Below, piece by piece: positions 13,884-22,005 of a stretch of DNA of 22,468 nucleotides. The position numbers and the translations under genes were made by a program. The notes under the pieces are model-generated. The model was not told the origin of the DNA, made no database searches, and saw nothing but the letters and a program-made list of their open reading frames with translations. The first letter of the stretch is position 1. Every line of letters begins with the position of its first letter. The DNA comes from JBHGYD01 sp041920415 (GTDB lineage: Bacteria > Bacillota > Bacilli > Bacillales > Anoxybacillaceae), in assembly GCA_041920415.1 (NCBI GenBank), contig JBHGYD010000037.1, positions 1 through 22,468 of the forward strand. The letters are read 5' to 3'.

Positions 13884-14618
13884 TTGAAACGGCAATATTG
13901 GTATGTCATCATTGCATATGTGATTATGCAGTTATCAAGTGTAGTGGGAATACCGTTGTTACTTTTTCTCGGAGTGGGATCTCACTCACCGAACAACTAT
14001 GCTGCCACAGAAGTTGCTTCTGGTTACTGGGCGGTAATCAGTTTTTCCATCACCTTCTTCATTATTCTCTTTTTCCTAAGAGATGATATAAAACAACGAC
14101 ACACTCGCCACAGCGTTCCTTTTTCTGTCGCATGTATGTGGGCGATTGGTGGATTCTTTTTAGCCTTATTTGCCCAGAGCATTGCGGCCAATATTGAATG
14201 GCGCCTACTCGGAATCGAAATGGGCTCTGAAAATACCAAGAGAATTGTTGAAATCATTCGGCTTACGCCATCACTTGTGATTGTTACATCCATTATCGGA
14301 CCCATTTTAGAGGAAATCATTTTTCGTAAAATCATTTTTGGTTCGCTCTATAACAAATACAATTTCTTTATTGCTGCTATTGTAAGCTCATTACTATTTG
14401 CAGTTGTTCATATGGAGTTGGAGCATCTCCTATTGTACTCGGCTATGGGATTGACTTTCGCCTTTCTCTATGCAAAAACAAAACGCATTTTCGTGCCAAT
14501 CTTTGCCCATGTTGCTATGAATACGTTTGTCGTGATGATGCAAACAGTTTTCGCTGATTATATTGAAAAAGTGATGAGAGAAGCGGAACATATGCATTTT
14601 ATATTTGGAGGCTTTTAA
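13884..14618 (+). CDS. ydiL: CPBP (CAAX/ABI) family intramembrane protease-like protein YdiL
   Basis: A 244-residue membrane protein of the CPBP family of intramembrane metalloproteases, with about seven hydrophobic helices. The family motifs are present: motif 1 EEIIFR (in GPILEEIIFRKIIFG), motif 2 FAVVH, and motif 3 HVAMN near the C-terminus. The acidic and histidine residues needed for metal binding are therefore intact, so it may be an active protease. The substrate is unknown. The start is TTG 13884 with AAAGGAGA 6-7 nt upstream, giving exactly the length of B. subtilis YdiL. The longer frame from 13725 runs through the promoter and is rejected. It sits next to groES as in B. subtilis. 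Confidence 0.88.
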   Translation: MKRQYWYVIIAYVIMQLSSVVGIPLLLFLGVGSHSPNNYAATEVASGYWAVISFSITFFIILFFLRDDIKQRHTRHSVPFSVACMWAIGGFFLALFAQSIAANIEWRLLGIEMGSENTKRIVEIIRLTPSLVIVTSIIGPILEEIIFRKIIFGSLYNKYNFFIAAIVSSLLFAVVHMELEHLLLYSAMGLTFAFLYAKTKRIFVPIFAHVAMNTFVVMMQTVFADYIEKVMREAEHMHFIFGGF

Positions 14619-14621
14619 CAG

Positions 14622-14819
14622 ATGAGGACTTCACCGTTGAATATTGCATTTTTCTACTTCTTAATGGGAACATTATTTACATATTTAGCGATTGAAAGTG
14701 CTCATGAAAGCATTTGGAACTTTTCTACGATTGTTTTAATGGTAATGGCCACCTTAGATTTTGGCGTATCATTACGTATGTTCGCTTTCTATTTTAGGAT
14801 AAGAAATCAGAACAAATAA
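14622..14819 (+). CDS. ydiK: Small membrane protein YdiK (DUF4305)
   Basis: A 65-residue protein with two hydrophobic helices (about 8-24 and 34-55) and a basic C-terminus. It matches B. subtilis YdiK in size and in position between ydiL and tatC. Its function is unknown. The ribosome site GGAGG lies in the last ydiL codons, 10 nt before the ATG, and the two genes are probably one transcript ended by the terminator at 14819-14846. Confidence 0.85.
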   Translation: MRTSPLNIAFFYFLMGTLFTYLAIESAHESIWNFSTIVLMVMATLDFGVSLRMFAFYFRIRNQNK

Positions 14820-14846
14820 ACCTCCCATTTACGGGAGGTTTTCTTG
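14819..14846. terminator. Bidirectional terminator between ydiK and tatC
   Basis: AACCTCCC and GGGAGGTT (14819-14840) flank a 6-nt loop, with TTTTCTTGTT following on the plus strand and TTATTTGTT on the minus strand. The tatC stop codon lies in the loop and the ydiK stop ends at its edge, so one compact hairpin serves both convergent operons. Confidence 0.85.
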
Positions 14847-15572
14847 TTGTTGTGCTAAAAGTACTTTCCGATAGGCGATTTTTGAAATCCATATACTTAC
14901 TTCATACAAAATCGAAAGTGGAATCATGACGATCATTTGCGATAACACATCTGGAGGTGTAATAATCGCCGCCACAATTAATAAAATCAAATAAGCATAT
15001 CTGCGCCCTTTCGATAACAACATAGGGGTAATTAATCCTAGCCGCGTTAAAAACATAACGATGACCGGCAATTGAAATAAAAGACCAAACGGCAAAACGA
15101 GCTGTAACAAAAATTGAAAATACTCATTAATACCAATGACTTGATGAATACCAAGGCGGGAGGCTAAATCTTGCATAAAACGAACAACAAATGGAAACAA
15201 AACGAAATAGGCAAAGCCAACCCCGCAGAAAAACAAAAAGAGCGATAAAGGAATATAGCTGAGCGTCACTTTTCGCTCCTTTTCATATAAGCCAGGACTA
15301 ACAAACGCCCATAGCTGATAAAGGAAAACAGGCGCTGTCATAATAAGAGCAATGACAAACGCAAACTGCATATAAATTTTAATGGGATCGGTTAACCGGA
15401 ACGCGTTCATTGTCAGCTCTTTTGCTTCATCCGCTTTTTGCAAATACAAAATGACTGGTTCTACTAGAAAGAAACTAGCGATCATTGCAATGGCAAAAAA
15501 GATGATAACAATAATGAGCCGTTTTCTCAATTCTCCTAAATGCTCGTATACTGACATTTCTTTATCGTTCAT
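14829..15572 (-). CDS. tatC: Twin-arginine translocase subunit TatC
   Basis: A 247-residue membrane protein with six transmembrane helices; it is the receptor for twin-arginine signal peptides in the Tat export machinery. Landmarks are the N-terminal HLGELRKRL motif that binds the signal peptide, FRLTDPIKIY, the SPGLYEKERK loop, and the late helices ending ITPPDVLSQ. The tatA gene lies 24 nt upstream, so together they form a minimal TatA-TatC translocase as in the B. subtilis TatAyCy system next to rex. The end overlaps a terminator hairpin. Confidence 0.96.
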   Translation of the reverse strand: MNDKEMSVYEHLGELRKRLIIVIIFFAIAMIASFFLVEPVILYLQKADEAKELTMNAFRLTDPIKIYMQFAFVIALIMTAPVFLYQLWAFVSPGLYEKERKVTLSYIPLSLFLFFCGVGFAYFVLFPFVVRFMQDLASRLGIHQVIGINEYFQFLLQLVLPFGLLFQLPVIVMFLTRLGLITPMLLSKGRRYAYLILLIVAAIITPPDVLSQMIVMIPLSILYEVSIWISKIAYRKVLLAQQQENLP

Positions 15573-15596
15573 ATAGAATCATCCTACCATCATCAA

Positions 15597-15752
15597 CTAG
15601 GCTTCTTTATTATTTTCTTCATCCTCATCGGCTAGCCCTTTTGTGGCATTTTTAAACTCCCGTAATGATTGACCAAGTGATTTCCCTAACTCAGGCAGCT
15701 TTTTCGTCCCAAATAATAATACAATGACAAGCAAAATAAGCAAATATTTCAT
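15597..15752 (-). CDS. tatA: Twin-arginine translocase subunit TatA (short; start region suspect)
   Basis: A 51-residue protein: a short transmembrane helix (LLILLVIVLLFG), the hinge and amphipathic helix (GTKKLPELGKSLGQSLREFK), then an acidic tail. This is the TatA family, whose oligomers make the Tat pore. An in-frame TGA sits directly before the ATG at 15752, so the usual residues before the helix are missing. The ribosome site (AAAGGGA) is better placed for the ATG 4 nt upstream (15756) in another frame. Reading MNEIF from there and removing one base gives a normal TatA N-terminus joining the helix, which suggests a one-base frameshift or sequencing error. The gene lies 18 nt after rex and 24 nt before tatC. 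Confidence 0.88.
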   Translation of the reverse strand: MKYLLILLVIVLLFGTKKLPELGKSLGQSLREFKNATKGLADEDEENNKEA

Positions 15753-15770
15753 TCATGATTCATTCCCTTT

Positions 15771-16409
15771 TCATTCAGATTGGTAGTTTTTCAAAAAGTA
15801 AACTAATGACTGCAACTCTACCGCCAAATCAATATGATGGATACGAATGTTTTCCGGTACATTTAATCGAGCGGGAGTGAAATTTAAAATTCCTTTTATT
15901 CCTCTTTGAACAAGACGATCTGTAATCGATTGCGCTACATGAGCAGGTACCGTCAAAATAGCTACTGAAATTCCATCATGAAGACGCTCCTCTAACTCAT
16001 CAAGATGGTAAACAGGAACTCCTCCTACTTCCGTACCTACTTTCGACTCGTCAACATCAAAGGCCATGACGATTTTTGTATTGTTATTTTTGGTGAAATT
16101 GTAGTTTAAAAACGCGGTTCCTAAGTTCCCGACTCCGACTAGTGCTACCTCGGTTATTTCATCTTGATCAAGTGTCTTTCGGAAAAAAGACAATAAATAA
16201 CTCACGTTATATCCATACCCCTTTTTTCCGAGGGCACCAAAATAAGAGAAATCACGGCGAATTGTCGCGGAATCAACCTTTACCGCCTCGCTTAATTCCG
16301 CTGAAGAAACTCGCTGCTTTCCTGATGCATGCAAGTTTTTTAAAAAGCGATAATACAATGGTAAACGTTTGGCAGTTGCCTGTGGAATTTTTGGCTGTTC
16401 ATTGCTCAT
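15771..16409 (-). CDS. rex: Redox-sensing transcriptional repressor Rex
   Basis: A 212-residue NADH/NAD+-sensing repressor. The N-terminal winged helix (about 1-80) includes the recognition segment VDSATIRRDFSYFG. The C-terminal Rossmann domain begins VALVGVGNLGTAF (GxGxxG), and a C-terminal helix swaps between dimer subunits. NADH releases it from DNA, inducing fermentation and anaerobic genes. Start ATG 16409 is preceded by GGGGGA at 7 nt; the ATG at 16430 is upstream of that site and rejected. It lies in the moaC-rex-tatA-tatC operon. I saw no clear Rex site (TTGTGAA-n4-TTCACAA) nearby. Confidence 0.96.
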   Translation of the reverse strand: MSNEQPKIPQATAKRLPLYYRFLKNLHASGKQRVSSAELSEAVKVDSATIRRDFSYFGALGKKGYGYNVSYLLSFFRKTLDQDEITEVALVGVGNLGTAFLNYNFTKNNNTKIVMAFDVDESKVGTEVGGVPVYHLDELEERLHDGISVAILTVPAHVAQSITDRLVQRGIKGILNFTPARLNVPENIRIHHIDLAVELQSLVYFLKNYQSE

Positions 16410-16439
16410 GAATAAATCCCCCACATTCACTTTGACCAG

Positions 16440-16943
16440 CTACTTTTCTTCTTTCTCTTTGCGTCGATAATGACCTGATTTTCCGCCTATTTTTTCTACT
16501 AGGTAGGTTGGACCTATCACGATTCCTTTATCTAACGCTTTACACATATCATAAACCGTTAAAGCACAGACTGACGCAGCCGTTAGCGCTTCCATTTCGA
16601 CCCCTGTGCTTCCTTTTGTTTTGACGGTTGCAGTAATGAGCAACCGATAGCGATGTTGCATTTCTTCTATATCCCAATCAAACTGAATATCAACTCCCTT
16701 TAACATTAACGGATGACACATCGGAATGATATCTGCTGTCTTTTTTGCCGCCATAACCCCCGCTACTTGAGCAACCGCAAGAACATCCCCTTTTTGTACC
16801 ATCCGTTTCGAGATTTTCTCATAAATTTCTTTGTTCACAACCACACTTGTTTTGGCAATAGCGATTCGAACCGTGTCGGCTTTTTCTGTAATATCGACCA
16901 TTTTCGCATGGCCTTGTTCGTTAAAGTGAGTAAACGACGACAA
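16440..16943 (-). CDS. moaC: Cyclic pyranopterin monophosphate synthase MoaC
   Basis: A 167-residue enzyme that makes cPMP from the MoaA product, the early part of molybdenum cofactor synthesis. Hallmarks are KMVDITEK, the AGVMAAKKTADIIPMCHPL block, and KGSTGVEMEALTAASVC with TVYDMCKA. It starts at TTG 16943 with GGAGGAG 7 nt upstream, and no ATG lies closer to that site. It is the first gene of the operon with rex and tatAC. Many molybdoenzymes are exported by Tat, so the pairing with tatAC may be functionally sensible, though the same order is simply inherited in Bacillaceae. Confidence 0.96.
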   Translation of the reverse strand: MSSFTHFNEQGHAKMVDITEKADTVRIAIAKTSVVVNKEIYEKISKRMVQKGDVLAVAQVAGVMAAKKTADIIPMCHPLMLKGVDIQFDWDIEEMQHRYRLLITATVKTKGSTGVEMEALTAASVCALTVYDMCKALDKGIVIGPTYLVEKIGGKSGHYRRKEKEEK

Positions 16944-16965
16944 ATTAAATCTCCTCCACTTATAA

Positions 16966-16994
16966 ACTATACACTATTTTTTCTCATCTGTCTT
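16966..16994 (-). promoter_or_regulatory. moaC promoter candidate
   Basis: On the minus strand AAGACA (16989-16994), a 17-nt spacer and TATAGT (16966-16971) lie 23 nt before the moaC start. The -35 matches the consensus at four of six positions. Confidence 0.5.
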
Positions 16995-17009
16995 TTCTCA
17001 CTCGTTTTA

Positions 17010-17039
17010 TTGCCCAAGTAAAACAACTTACGATACACT
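17010..17039 (+). promoter_or_regulatory. ydiF promoter candidate
   Basis: TTGCCC (17010-17015), an 18-nt spacer and TACACT (17034-17039) precede ydiF by 29 nt. They are back to back with the moaC promoter. Confidence 0.55.
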
Positions 17040-17068
17040 ATTATTGTCGAACGAGAGGTGAGAAAACA

Positions 17069-19006
17069 ATGATTATTTTACAAGTACATCAACTTTCCAA
17101 ATATTTTGGTGCTGACCTTATTTTATCGAATATAAAACTAGAAATACAGTCCAAAGACCGAATTGCTCTCGTCGGAAGAAACGGAGCAGGAAAATCGACG
17201 TTACTAAAAATTATCGCTGGTGAAATGTCTTATGATAGCGGAGAAATCATGAAGCCAAAAGATGTCACGATTGGCTATCTTGCTCAAGACAGCGGTCTCG
17301 ATTCAACGCTATCCATATGGGATGAAATGATGACGGTATTTTCATCGCTAAAAGCAATGGAAAAAGAATTGCGCACGATGGAATTACAAATGGGCGACCC
17401 AGACATCATTGCCGACCATAACCGCTACGAAAAATTACTAAAAGATTACGATGCTCTTCAAGAGCGGTTTAAAGAGGAAGGCGGCTATCAATATGAAGCG
17501 GACATTCGTTCCGTTTTGCATGGGTTACATTTTTCCGAATACGACTATGCTACAACTTCGGTTCAATCTCTTAGCGGTGGACAGCGAACCCGTCTAGCGC
17601 TTGGAAAATTGTTATTAACGAAACCCGATTTACTCATCTTAGATGAACCAACGAACCATTTAGACATCGAAACGTTAACATGGCTTGAGCAATATTTACA
17701 AACATATCCTGGAGCGATTCTTATCGTTTCCCACGATCGCTATTTTCTAGATAAAGTCGTGACACAAGTGTATGAATTATCTAGAACGACAATAAAAAAA
17801 TATACAGGCAATTACAGCCGCTATTTACAACAAAAAGCTGAAGAATACGAACGAGAATTAAAGCTATACGAAAAACAACAAGAAGAAGTTGCGAAATTAA
17901 AAGAGTTTATTCAGCGAAATATTGCTCGTGCCTCAACAACGAAACGAGCGCAAAGCCGACGAAAGCAACTTGAAAAAATGGAACGAATCGACAAACCTAG
18001 CGGAGATGAAAAATCGGCTTCGTTTTCATTTGACATCGAACGACAAAGCGGCAACGAAGTGTTAACAGCAGAACACGTTTCTGTCGGCTACAATGCCGAA
18101 GAACCAATCATTCGCAACATTCAATTTCGAATTACAAGAGGAGATAGTATCGCATTAGTAGGACCTAACGGAATCGGAAAATCGACATTATTAAAAGCCA
18201 TTGTCAACAAACTTCCGCTCCAAAGCGGTGAATTTCGCTACGGTTCGAACGTCAAAATAGGATACTATGACCAAAATCAAGCGATTTTGTCATCGAATAA
18301 GCGAGTTCTCGATGAACTATGGGATGAATACCCATTAAAAACGGAACAAGAAATTCGCACAGTATTAGGAAATTTTTTATTTTCCGGCGACGATGTCTTA
18401 AAACCCGTTTCTGCGTTGAGTGGCGGGGAAAAAGCAAGATTGGCACTTGCCAAATTAATGATGCAAAAAGCAAATTTTCTTATTTTAGACGAGCCAACGA
18501 ACCATTTAGATTTAGACAGTAAAGAAGTGCTCGAAAATGCACTCATTGATTATCCAGGAACAATCCTTTTCGTTTCCCATGACCGTTATTTTATTAATCG
18601 CATCGCCACAAAAGTATACGAACTTACAAAAGATGGAATAATCGAGTATTTAGGAGATTATGACTATTACATCACCAAAAAGGCAGAAATGCTTGAACTT
18701 GAGCGTCTTGCTTCTGAAGGAAAAACAACTAGCCATAACGAGAGGACATTCTCTGTAAAACAAAGTTATGAACAAGAAAAAGAAGCAAAAAGACTAGAGC
18801 GACAACGAAAACGTCGAATTGAAGAAATCGAAAACGAGATTAGTCAACTAGAAGAACAAATAGCCGAAATTGAACAACAATTATGCAACCCTGATATATA
18901 CCAAGACCTCGAAAAAGTACAACAACTAACAAAGGAAAATGAAATGATGAAAGAACAATTGGAAGCGTTAATGGAAGAATGGGAAGTGTTGCATACATCG
19001 CAATAA
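17069..19006 (+). CDS. ydiF: ABC-F family ATPase YdiF
   Basis: A 645-residue soluble protein with two ABC ATPase domains and no membrane segment, the ABC-F type that acts on the ribosome rather than in transport. The first domain has GRNGAGKST (about 36-44), LSGGQRTRLAL and LLILDEPTNHLD. A charged linker (about 245-310) contains the RASTTKRAQSRRKQLEKM P-site tRNA-interacting signature. The second domain has GPNGIGKST, LSGGEKARLALAKL and FLILDEPTNHLD. A C-terminal coiled coil (about 570-640) completes it. GAGAGGTGAG precedes the ATG. Order and length match B. subtilis YdiF. Its likely role is relieving stalled or problematic translation; no resistance role is evident. Confidence 0.94.
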   Translation: MIILQVHQLSKYFGADLILSNIKLEIQSKDRIALVGRNGAGKSTLLKIIAGEMSYDSGEIMKPKDVTIGYLAQDSGLDSTLSIWDEMMTVFSSLKAMEKELRTMELQMGDPDIIADHNRYEKLLKDYDALQERFKEEGGYQYEADIRSVLHGLHFSEYDYATTSVQSLSGGQRTRLALGKLLLTKPDLLILDEPTNHLDIETLTWLEQYLQTYPGAILIVSHDRYFLDKVVTQVYELSRTTIKKYTGNYSRYLQQKAEEYERELKLYEKQQEEVAKLKEFIQRNIARASTTKRAQSRRKQLEKMERIDKPSGDEKSASFSFDIERQSGNEVLTAEHVSVGYNAEEPIIRNIQFRITRGDSIALVGPNGIGKSTLLKAIVNKLPLQSGEFRYGSNVKIGYYDQNQAILSSNKRVLDELWDEYPLKTEQEIRTVLGNFLFSGDDVLKPVSALSGGEKARLALAKLMMQKANFLILDEPTNHLDLDSKEVLENALIDYPGTILFVSHDRYFINRIATKVYELTKDGIIEYLGDYDYYITKKAEMLELERLASEGKTTSHNERTFSVKQSYEQEKEAKRLERQRKRRIEEIENEISQLEEQIAEIEQQLCNPDIYQDLEKVQQLTKENEMMKEQLEALMEEWEVLHTSQ

Positions 19007-19016
19007 TAATTTTGAC

Positions 19017-19050
19017 AAACATCCATAGTCACGAGGGGCTATGGATGTTT
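19017..19050 (+). terminator. ydiF terminator
   Basis: AAACATCCATAG pairs exactly with CTATGGATGTTT around TCACGAGGGG. The T tract is short (TTTTGA). The hairpin begins 10 nt past the ydiF stop. Confidence 0.8.
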
Positions 19051-19054
19051 TGAC

Positions 19055-19235
19055 ATATCCACAAATTTTTACACACTAAATTCCTTAAAAATAAAGTTAT
19101 TCACGAATTTTTCCACATTATCCACAAAATTTAATAAATATATTCACAAAATCTTGTGATTAACGACACATTGATATTAGTAACTAAACGATAGTTTTCC
19201 ACATTATTCACACTTTGTGGATAATAATATTCACA
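19055..19235. promoter_or_regulatory. DnaA-box cluster between ydiF and tsaD
   Basis: Three exact DnaA boxes (TTATnCACA) are present: 19118-19126 and 19204-19212 on the plus strand, and 19216-19224 on the minus strand. Eight more nonamers differ at one position: 19055-19063, 19067-19075, 19097-19105, 19109-19117, 19140-19148, 19155-19163 (minus), 19195-19203 and 19227-19235. Several abut without a gap. No gene or promoter is needed here, since both neighbours converge on it. B. subtilis is known to have a stable DnaA-binding cluster in the same gcp(tsaD)-ydiF interval; such clusters titrate DnaA and restrain replication initiation. Confidence 0.85.
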
Positions 19236-19257
19236 ATGAGATATTTTTTTAAAAAAG

Positions 19258-19288
19258 AAAAATCCCCCTTGACAACAAGGAGATTTTT
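19258..19288 (-). terminator. tsaD terminator
   Basis: On the minus strand AAAAATC-T-CCTTG pairs with CAAGG-GG-GATTTTT around TTGT, followed by CTTTTTT. It begins 6 nt after the tsaD stop. Confidence 0.85.
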
Positions 19289-19294
19289 CTTCTC

Positions 19295-20308
19295 TCATTC
19301 CAACTCAAGACTTGGATTAGCATTTAGCGCCATGTCTGCTCGTTTTCCTTTTTCAAATAAAACCGTTCCGGCTGCGGCAATCATCGCAGCGTTATCCGTG
19401 CAAAGCGAAAGAGGCGGAACAACAAGCTCAACTCCTTCTAGTTCAGCCATCTTTCGTTCTAATTCTGCTCTCAAGCCTCGATTCGCAGCAACTCCTCCAG
19501 CCAACAACACTTGGCGAACTTGATATTCTTGAGCAGCTTTCACCGTTTTTGTAACCAATACATCGATGACACTCGCTTGGAAACTAGCAGCCATATCTTT
19601 TGCATCAATCTTTTCCCCGCGTTGTTCAGCGTTATGCAATGCATTAATGACCGCTGATTTTAGCCCACTAAAGCTAAAATCGTACGAGTCTTCTTCTAGC
19701 CAAGCTCGTGGTAAATCAATCGTCACATTTCCTTCATGCGCAAGTCGGTCAATATGTGGTCCTCCTGGATATGGAAGATTTAATGCCCTTGCCACCTTAT
19801 CGTATGCTTCTCCAGCCGCATCATCCCTCGTTTCACCAATCACTTCAAACATCCCGTGTTCTTTCATGTAAATAAGTTCCGTATGACCTCCGGAAACAAC
19901 AAGAGAAAGCAATGGAAATTTCATCTCTGTGACAAGACGATTCGCATAAATATGTCCAGCAATATGATGAACACCGACTAACGGGATTTGATGCGCAAAC
20001 GCTAACGCTTTCGCTGCATTGACACCAATGAGAAGCGCTCCAACTAGTCCAGGTCCTTGGGTCACAGCAACCGCATCTAATTCAGCAAATGATAGGTTCG
20101 CTTTGTTCATTGCTTCTTCAATCACAAGCGTAATTTGCTCAACATGATGACGGGAAGCCACTTCCGGGACGACCCCACCAAACCGCTTATGGCTTTCGAT
20201 TTGTGAGGCAACTACATTCGATATAATTTCTCTTCCATTTTTAACTACTGCAGCAGCTGTTTCATCACAGCTCGTTTCAATTCCAAGTACATACACATCT
20301 TTGTTCAT
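19295..20308 (-). CDS. tsaD: tRNA N6-threonylcarbamoyladenosine transferase TsaD
   Basis: A 337-residue catalytic subunit that transfers threonylcarbamoyl from the TsaC product to A37 of ANN-decoding tRNAs (t6A). Family marks are GIETSCDETA at the N-terminus, RHHVEQ (about 53-58), the metal-binding HHIAGH (His115 and His119 of the HxxxH), VSGGHTEL, and CTDNAAMIAAAG near the C-terminus. It works with TsaB and TsaE, both encoded just upstream. Its ATG overlaps the rimI stop (ATGA), with GGGTG 8 nt upstream, so it is translationally coupled. Confidence 0.97.
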   Translation of the reverse strand: MNKDVYVLGIETSCDETAAAVVKNGREIISNVVASQIESHKRFGGVVPEVASRHHVEQITLVIEEAMNKANLSFAELDAVAVTQGPGLVGALLIGVNAAKALAFAHQIPLVGVHHIAGHIYANRLVTEMKFPLLSLVVSGGHTELIYMKEHGMFEVIGETRDDAAGEAYDKVARALNLPYPGGPHIDRLAHEGNVTIDLPRAWLEEDSYDFSFSGLKSAVINALHNAEQRGEKIDAKDMAASFQASVIDVLVTKTVKAAQEYQVRQVLLAGGVAANRGLRAELERKMAELEGVELVVPPLSLCTDNAAMIAAAGTVLFEKGKRADMALNANPSLELE

Positions 20309-20751
20309 TTAAGATTCACCCACATTACAAGAGCATCTTCTTGATTATCCGAATAATATTGTTTTCGAATACCGCCGTTTAAAAAACCTAATTTACGATA
20401 TAACGATTGGGCTACATGATTGGAAACACGAACCTCTAATGTCATAGTTGTTGCTCCTAATTGTTTCGCTGTTTCCATTACTTTTCTCATCAACGCTTCT
20501 CCTAATTTTTTGCCGCGATACTCTGGCAATACCGCTACATTCGTAATATGCGCCTCATCGATCACAACCCACATACCGCAATAGCCGATAATGCGATGGT
20601 TGTACTCCATTACAATATACTTGGCATACTGGTTATGAACAAGCTCATTATAAAACGCTTCTCTGCTCCAAGGAAGCGTAAAAGAAGCTTTTTCGATAGT
20701 TAGTACCTCATCAATATCATTAAGAGTCATGGGACGAAACTTAATCTCCAT
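20305..20751 (-). CDS. rimI: Ribosomal protein S18-alanine N-acetyltransferase RimI
   Basis: A 148-residue GNAT enzyme of the RimI type, expected to acetylate the N-terminus of ribosomal protein S18. The acetyl-CoA loop is YRGKKLG within VLPEYRGKKLGEALM, followed by LEVRVSNHVAQSLYRKLGF and the C-terminal DALVMW. I place the start at ATG 20751, 10 nt after AGGGAG. The upstream ATG at 20778 would extend it well into tsaB without a better site. It overlaps tsaB by 11 nt and tsaD by 4. Placement among t6A genes is usual in Firmicutes. Confidence 0.92.
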   Translation of the reverse strand: MEIKFRPMTLNDIDEVLTIEKASFTLPWSREAFYNELVHNQYAKYIVMEYNHRIIGYCGMWVVIDEAHITNVAVLPEYRGKKLGEALMRKVMETAKQLGATTMTLEVRVSNHVAQSLYRKLGFLNGGIRKQYYSDNQEDALVMWVNLK

Positions 20752-21451
20752 GTTTGCATTGCTCCCTCTGTTTGGCAAGCCAGTTCACTTCCGCTTCAGC
20801 AAGACGAACGTAATTCGGAACAAATGTGTGAACATTCTCTGGCTCTTTTTTCATCCCAAGAAACGCCAACTCGCTTGGTCGAGGCAACTGCAATGAAGCA
20901 GAAGCGAATAGTGCTAAATCTCCAAGTGCTTCCACCAACACTTCTTTATGTAAAGCCGAGTCTCCTCCAAGAAATAAAACTGGCTCATTTTTTTCTTTTA
21001 GATGGCGTGCCCACTCGCTCGACAATACAATTCGGTCGCTTTCGATACATTCTAGCACATCTCCATCATATCGATACAGCCCGGTATAAATTTGTCCCCT
21101 TCTTGCATCGAATAAAGGAGAAATGAAACCATTAAAAAATTGTCCATTAGCAGCAAGCACTTCAAGGCTAGAAACACCTACAATTGGAATTTTTAATGTC
21201 CATGCGAGCGTTTTAGCAATCGTTACCCCTATACGCACACCTGTATAGGAACCGGGCCCCCTCGCGACAACAATCAAATCTAGCTCCTTAGCCGTGACAT
21301 GGCAATTCTCCAACAAAGACTGAATGGCTGGCATAACGCGCGTCGAATGGTCTTTCTTAATATTCGTAATAACCTCGCCTTTTACAACATTATCTTCCAC
21401 TAACGCAATTCCCATCACGATATTCGATGTATCAATCGCTAATACTTTCAT
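20741..21451 (-). CDS. tsaB: tRNA t6A synthesis scaffold protein TsaB
   Basis: A 236-residue inactive-paralogue partner of TsaD that scaffolds the TsaB-TsaD-TsaE complex for t6A formation. It has the ASKHA-fold start MKVLAIDTSNIVMGIAL and the family signature ARGPGSYTGVRIG, then SPLFDARRGQIYTGLY. It lacks the HxxxH metal site of TsaD, as TsaB proteins do. The start overlaps the tsaE stop (ATGA), with GGAGAT 9 nt upstream. Confidence 0.95.
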   Translation of the reverse strand: MKVLAIDTSNIVMGIALVEDNVVKGEVITNIKKDHSTRVMPAIQSLLENCHVTAKELDLIVVARGPGSYTGVRIGVTIAKTLAWTLKIPIVGVSSLEVLAANGQFFNGFISPLFDARRGQIYTGLYRYDGDVLECIESDRIVLSSEWARHLKEKNEPVLFLGGDSALHKEVLVEALGDLALFASASLQLPRPSELAFLGMKKEPENVHTFVPNYVRLAEAEVNWLAKQREQCKHGD

Positions 21452-21909
21452 GTTTCCATAATCTCCTTACATAGCTGTTCGTATCGTTTACCAATCGGTT
21501 CAATAACAATTTTACGTTCTAATTCTCCATGATGGTAAAGATGAATATATAACAATTCATCGGGAAGCTGAGGTTTGATTAAATGTGCCCATTCTACAAC
21601 CGTTACCCCGTCACCGTCAAAATATTCATCGAACCCTAAATCTTCGAACGTATCTTCCAAACGATATACATCCATATGATAAAGAGGAAGCCGTCCTTTA
21701 TACTCTTTGACAATCGTAAAAGTAGGGCTGCTTATCGTTCGCTCAATTCCCAATCCTTTCGCCAATCCTTTAGTAAACGTTGTTTTCCCTGCGCCTAAGT
21801 CTCCTTCTAAAGCAATCACATCTTTTTCTTTTAATTTTTGCGCTAATTTAGCAGCAAATTGCATTGTTTCCTCAGCGGAATGCATAACGAGTTCATAACG
21901 CTTCATCAT
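21448..21909 (-). CDS. tsaE: tRNA t6A synthesis ATPase TsaE
   Basis: A 153-residue P-loop ATPase required for TsaD turnover. Walker A is GDLGAGKTTFTK (about 37-48). SSPTFTIVKEY and the HMDVYRLED switch region follow, then VVEWAH. AGGTGA lies just before two adjacent ATGs (21909 and 21906); either could be used. It is the first gene of tsaE-tsaB-rimI-tsaD. In B. subtilis thiL precedes it, but no thiL is present here. Confidence 0.95.
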   Translation of the reverse strand: MMKRYELVMHSAEETMQFAAKLAQKLKEKDVIALEGDLGAGKTTFTKGLAKGLGIERTISSPTFTIVKEYKGRLPLYHMDVYRLEDTFEDLGFDEYFDGDGVTVVEWAHLIKPQLPDELLYIHLYHHGELERKIVIEPIGKRYEQLCKEIMET

Positions 21910-22005
21910 TCGTCACCTAACTTGGGTAATGTTTGTTATTCATGTACATAGAGGCTTTACATAGCGAGGAAACGATAACGTCCATCACTATAACCTGCGT
22001 TTGAA

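Noticed and set aside
19140..19163. Possible Rex operator (TTGTGA-like) near tsaD
   Set aside because: Only one half-site resembles the Rex motif and it is better explained as a one-mismatch DnaA box; no promoter is nearby.
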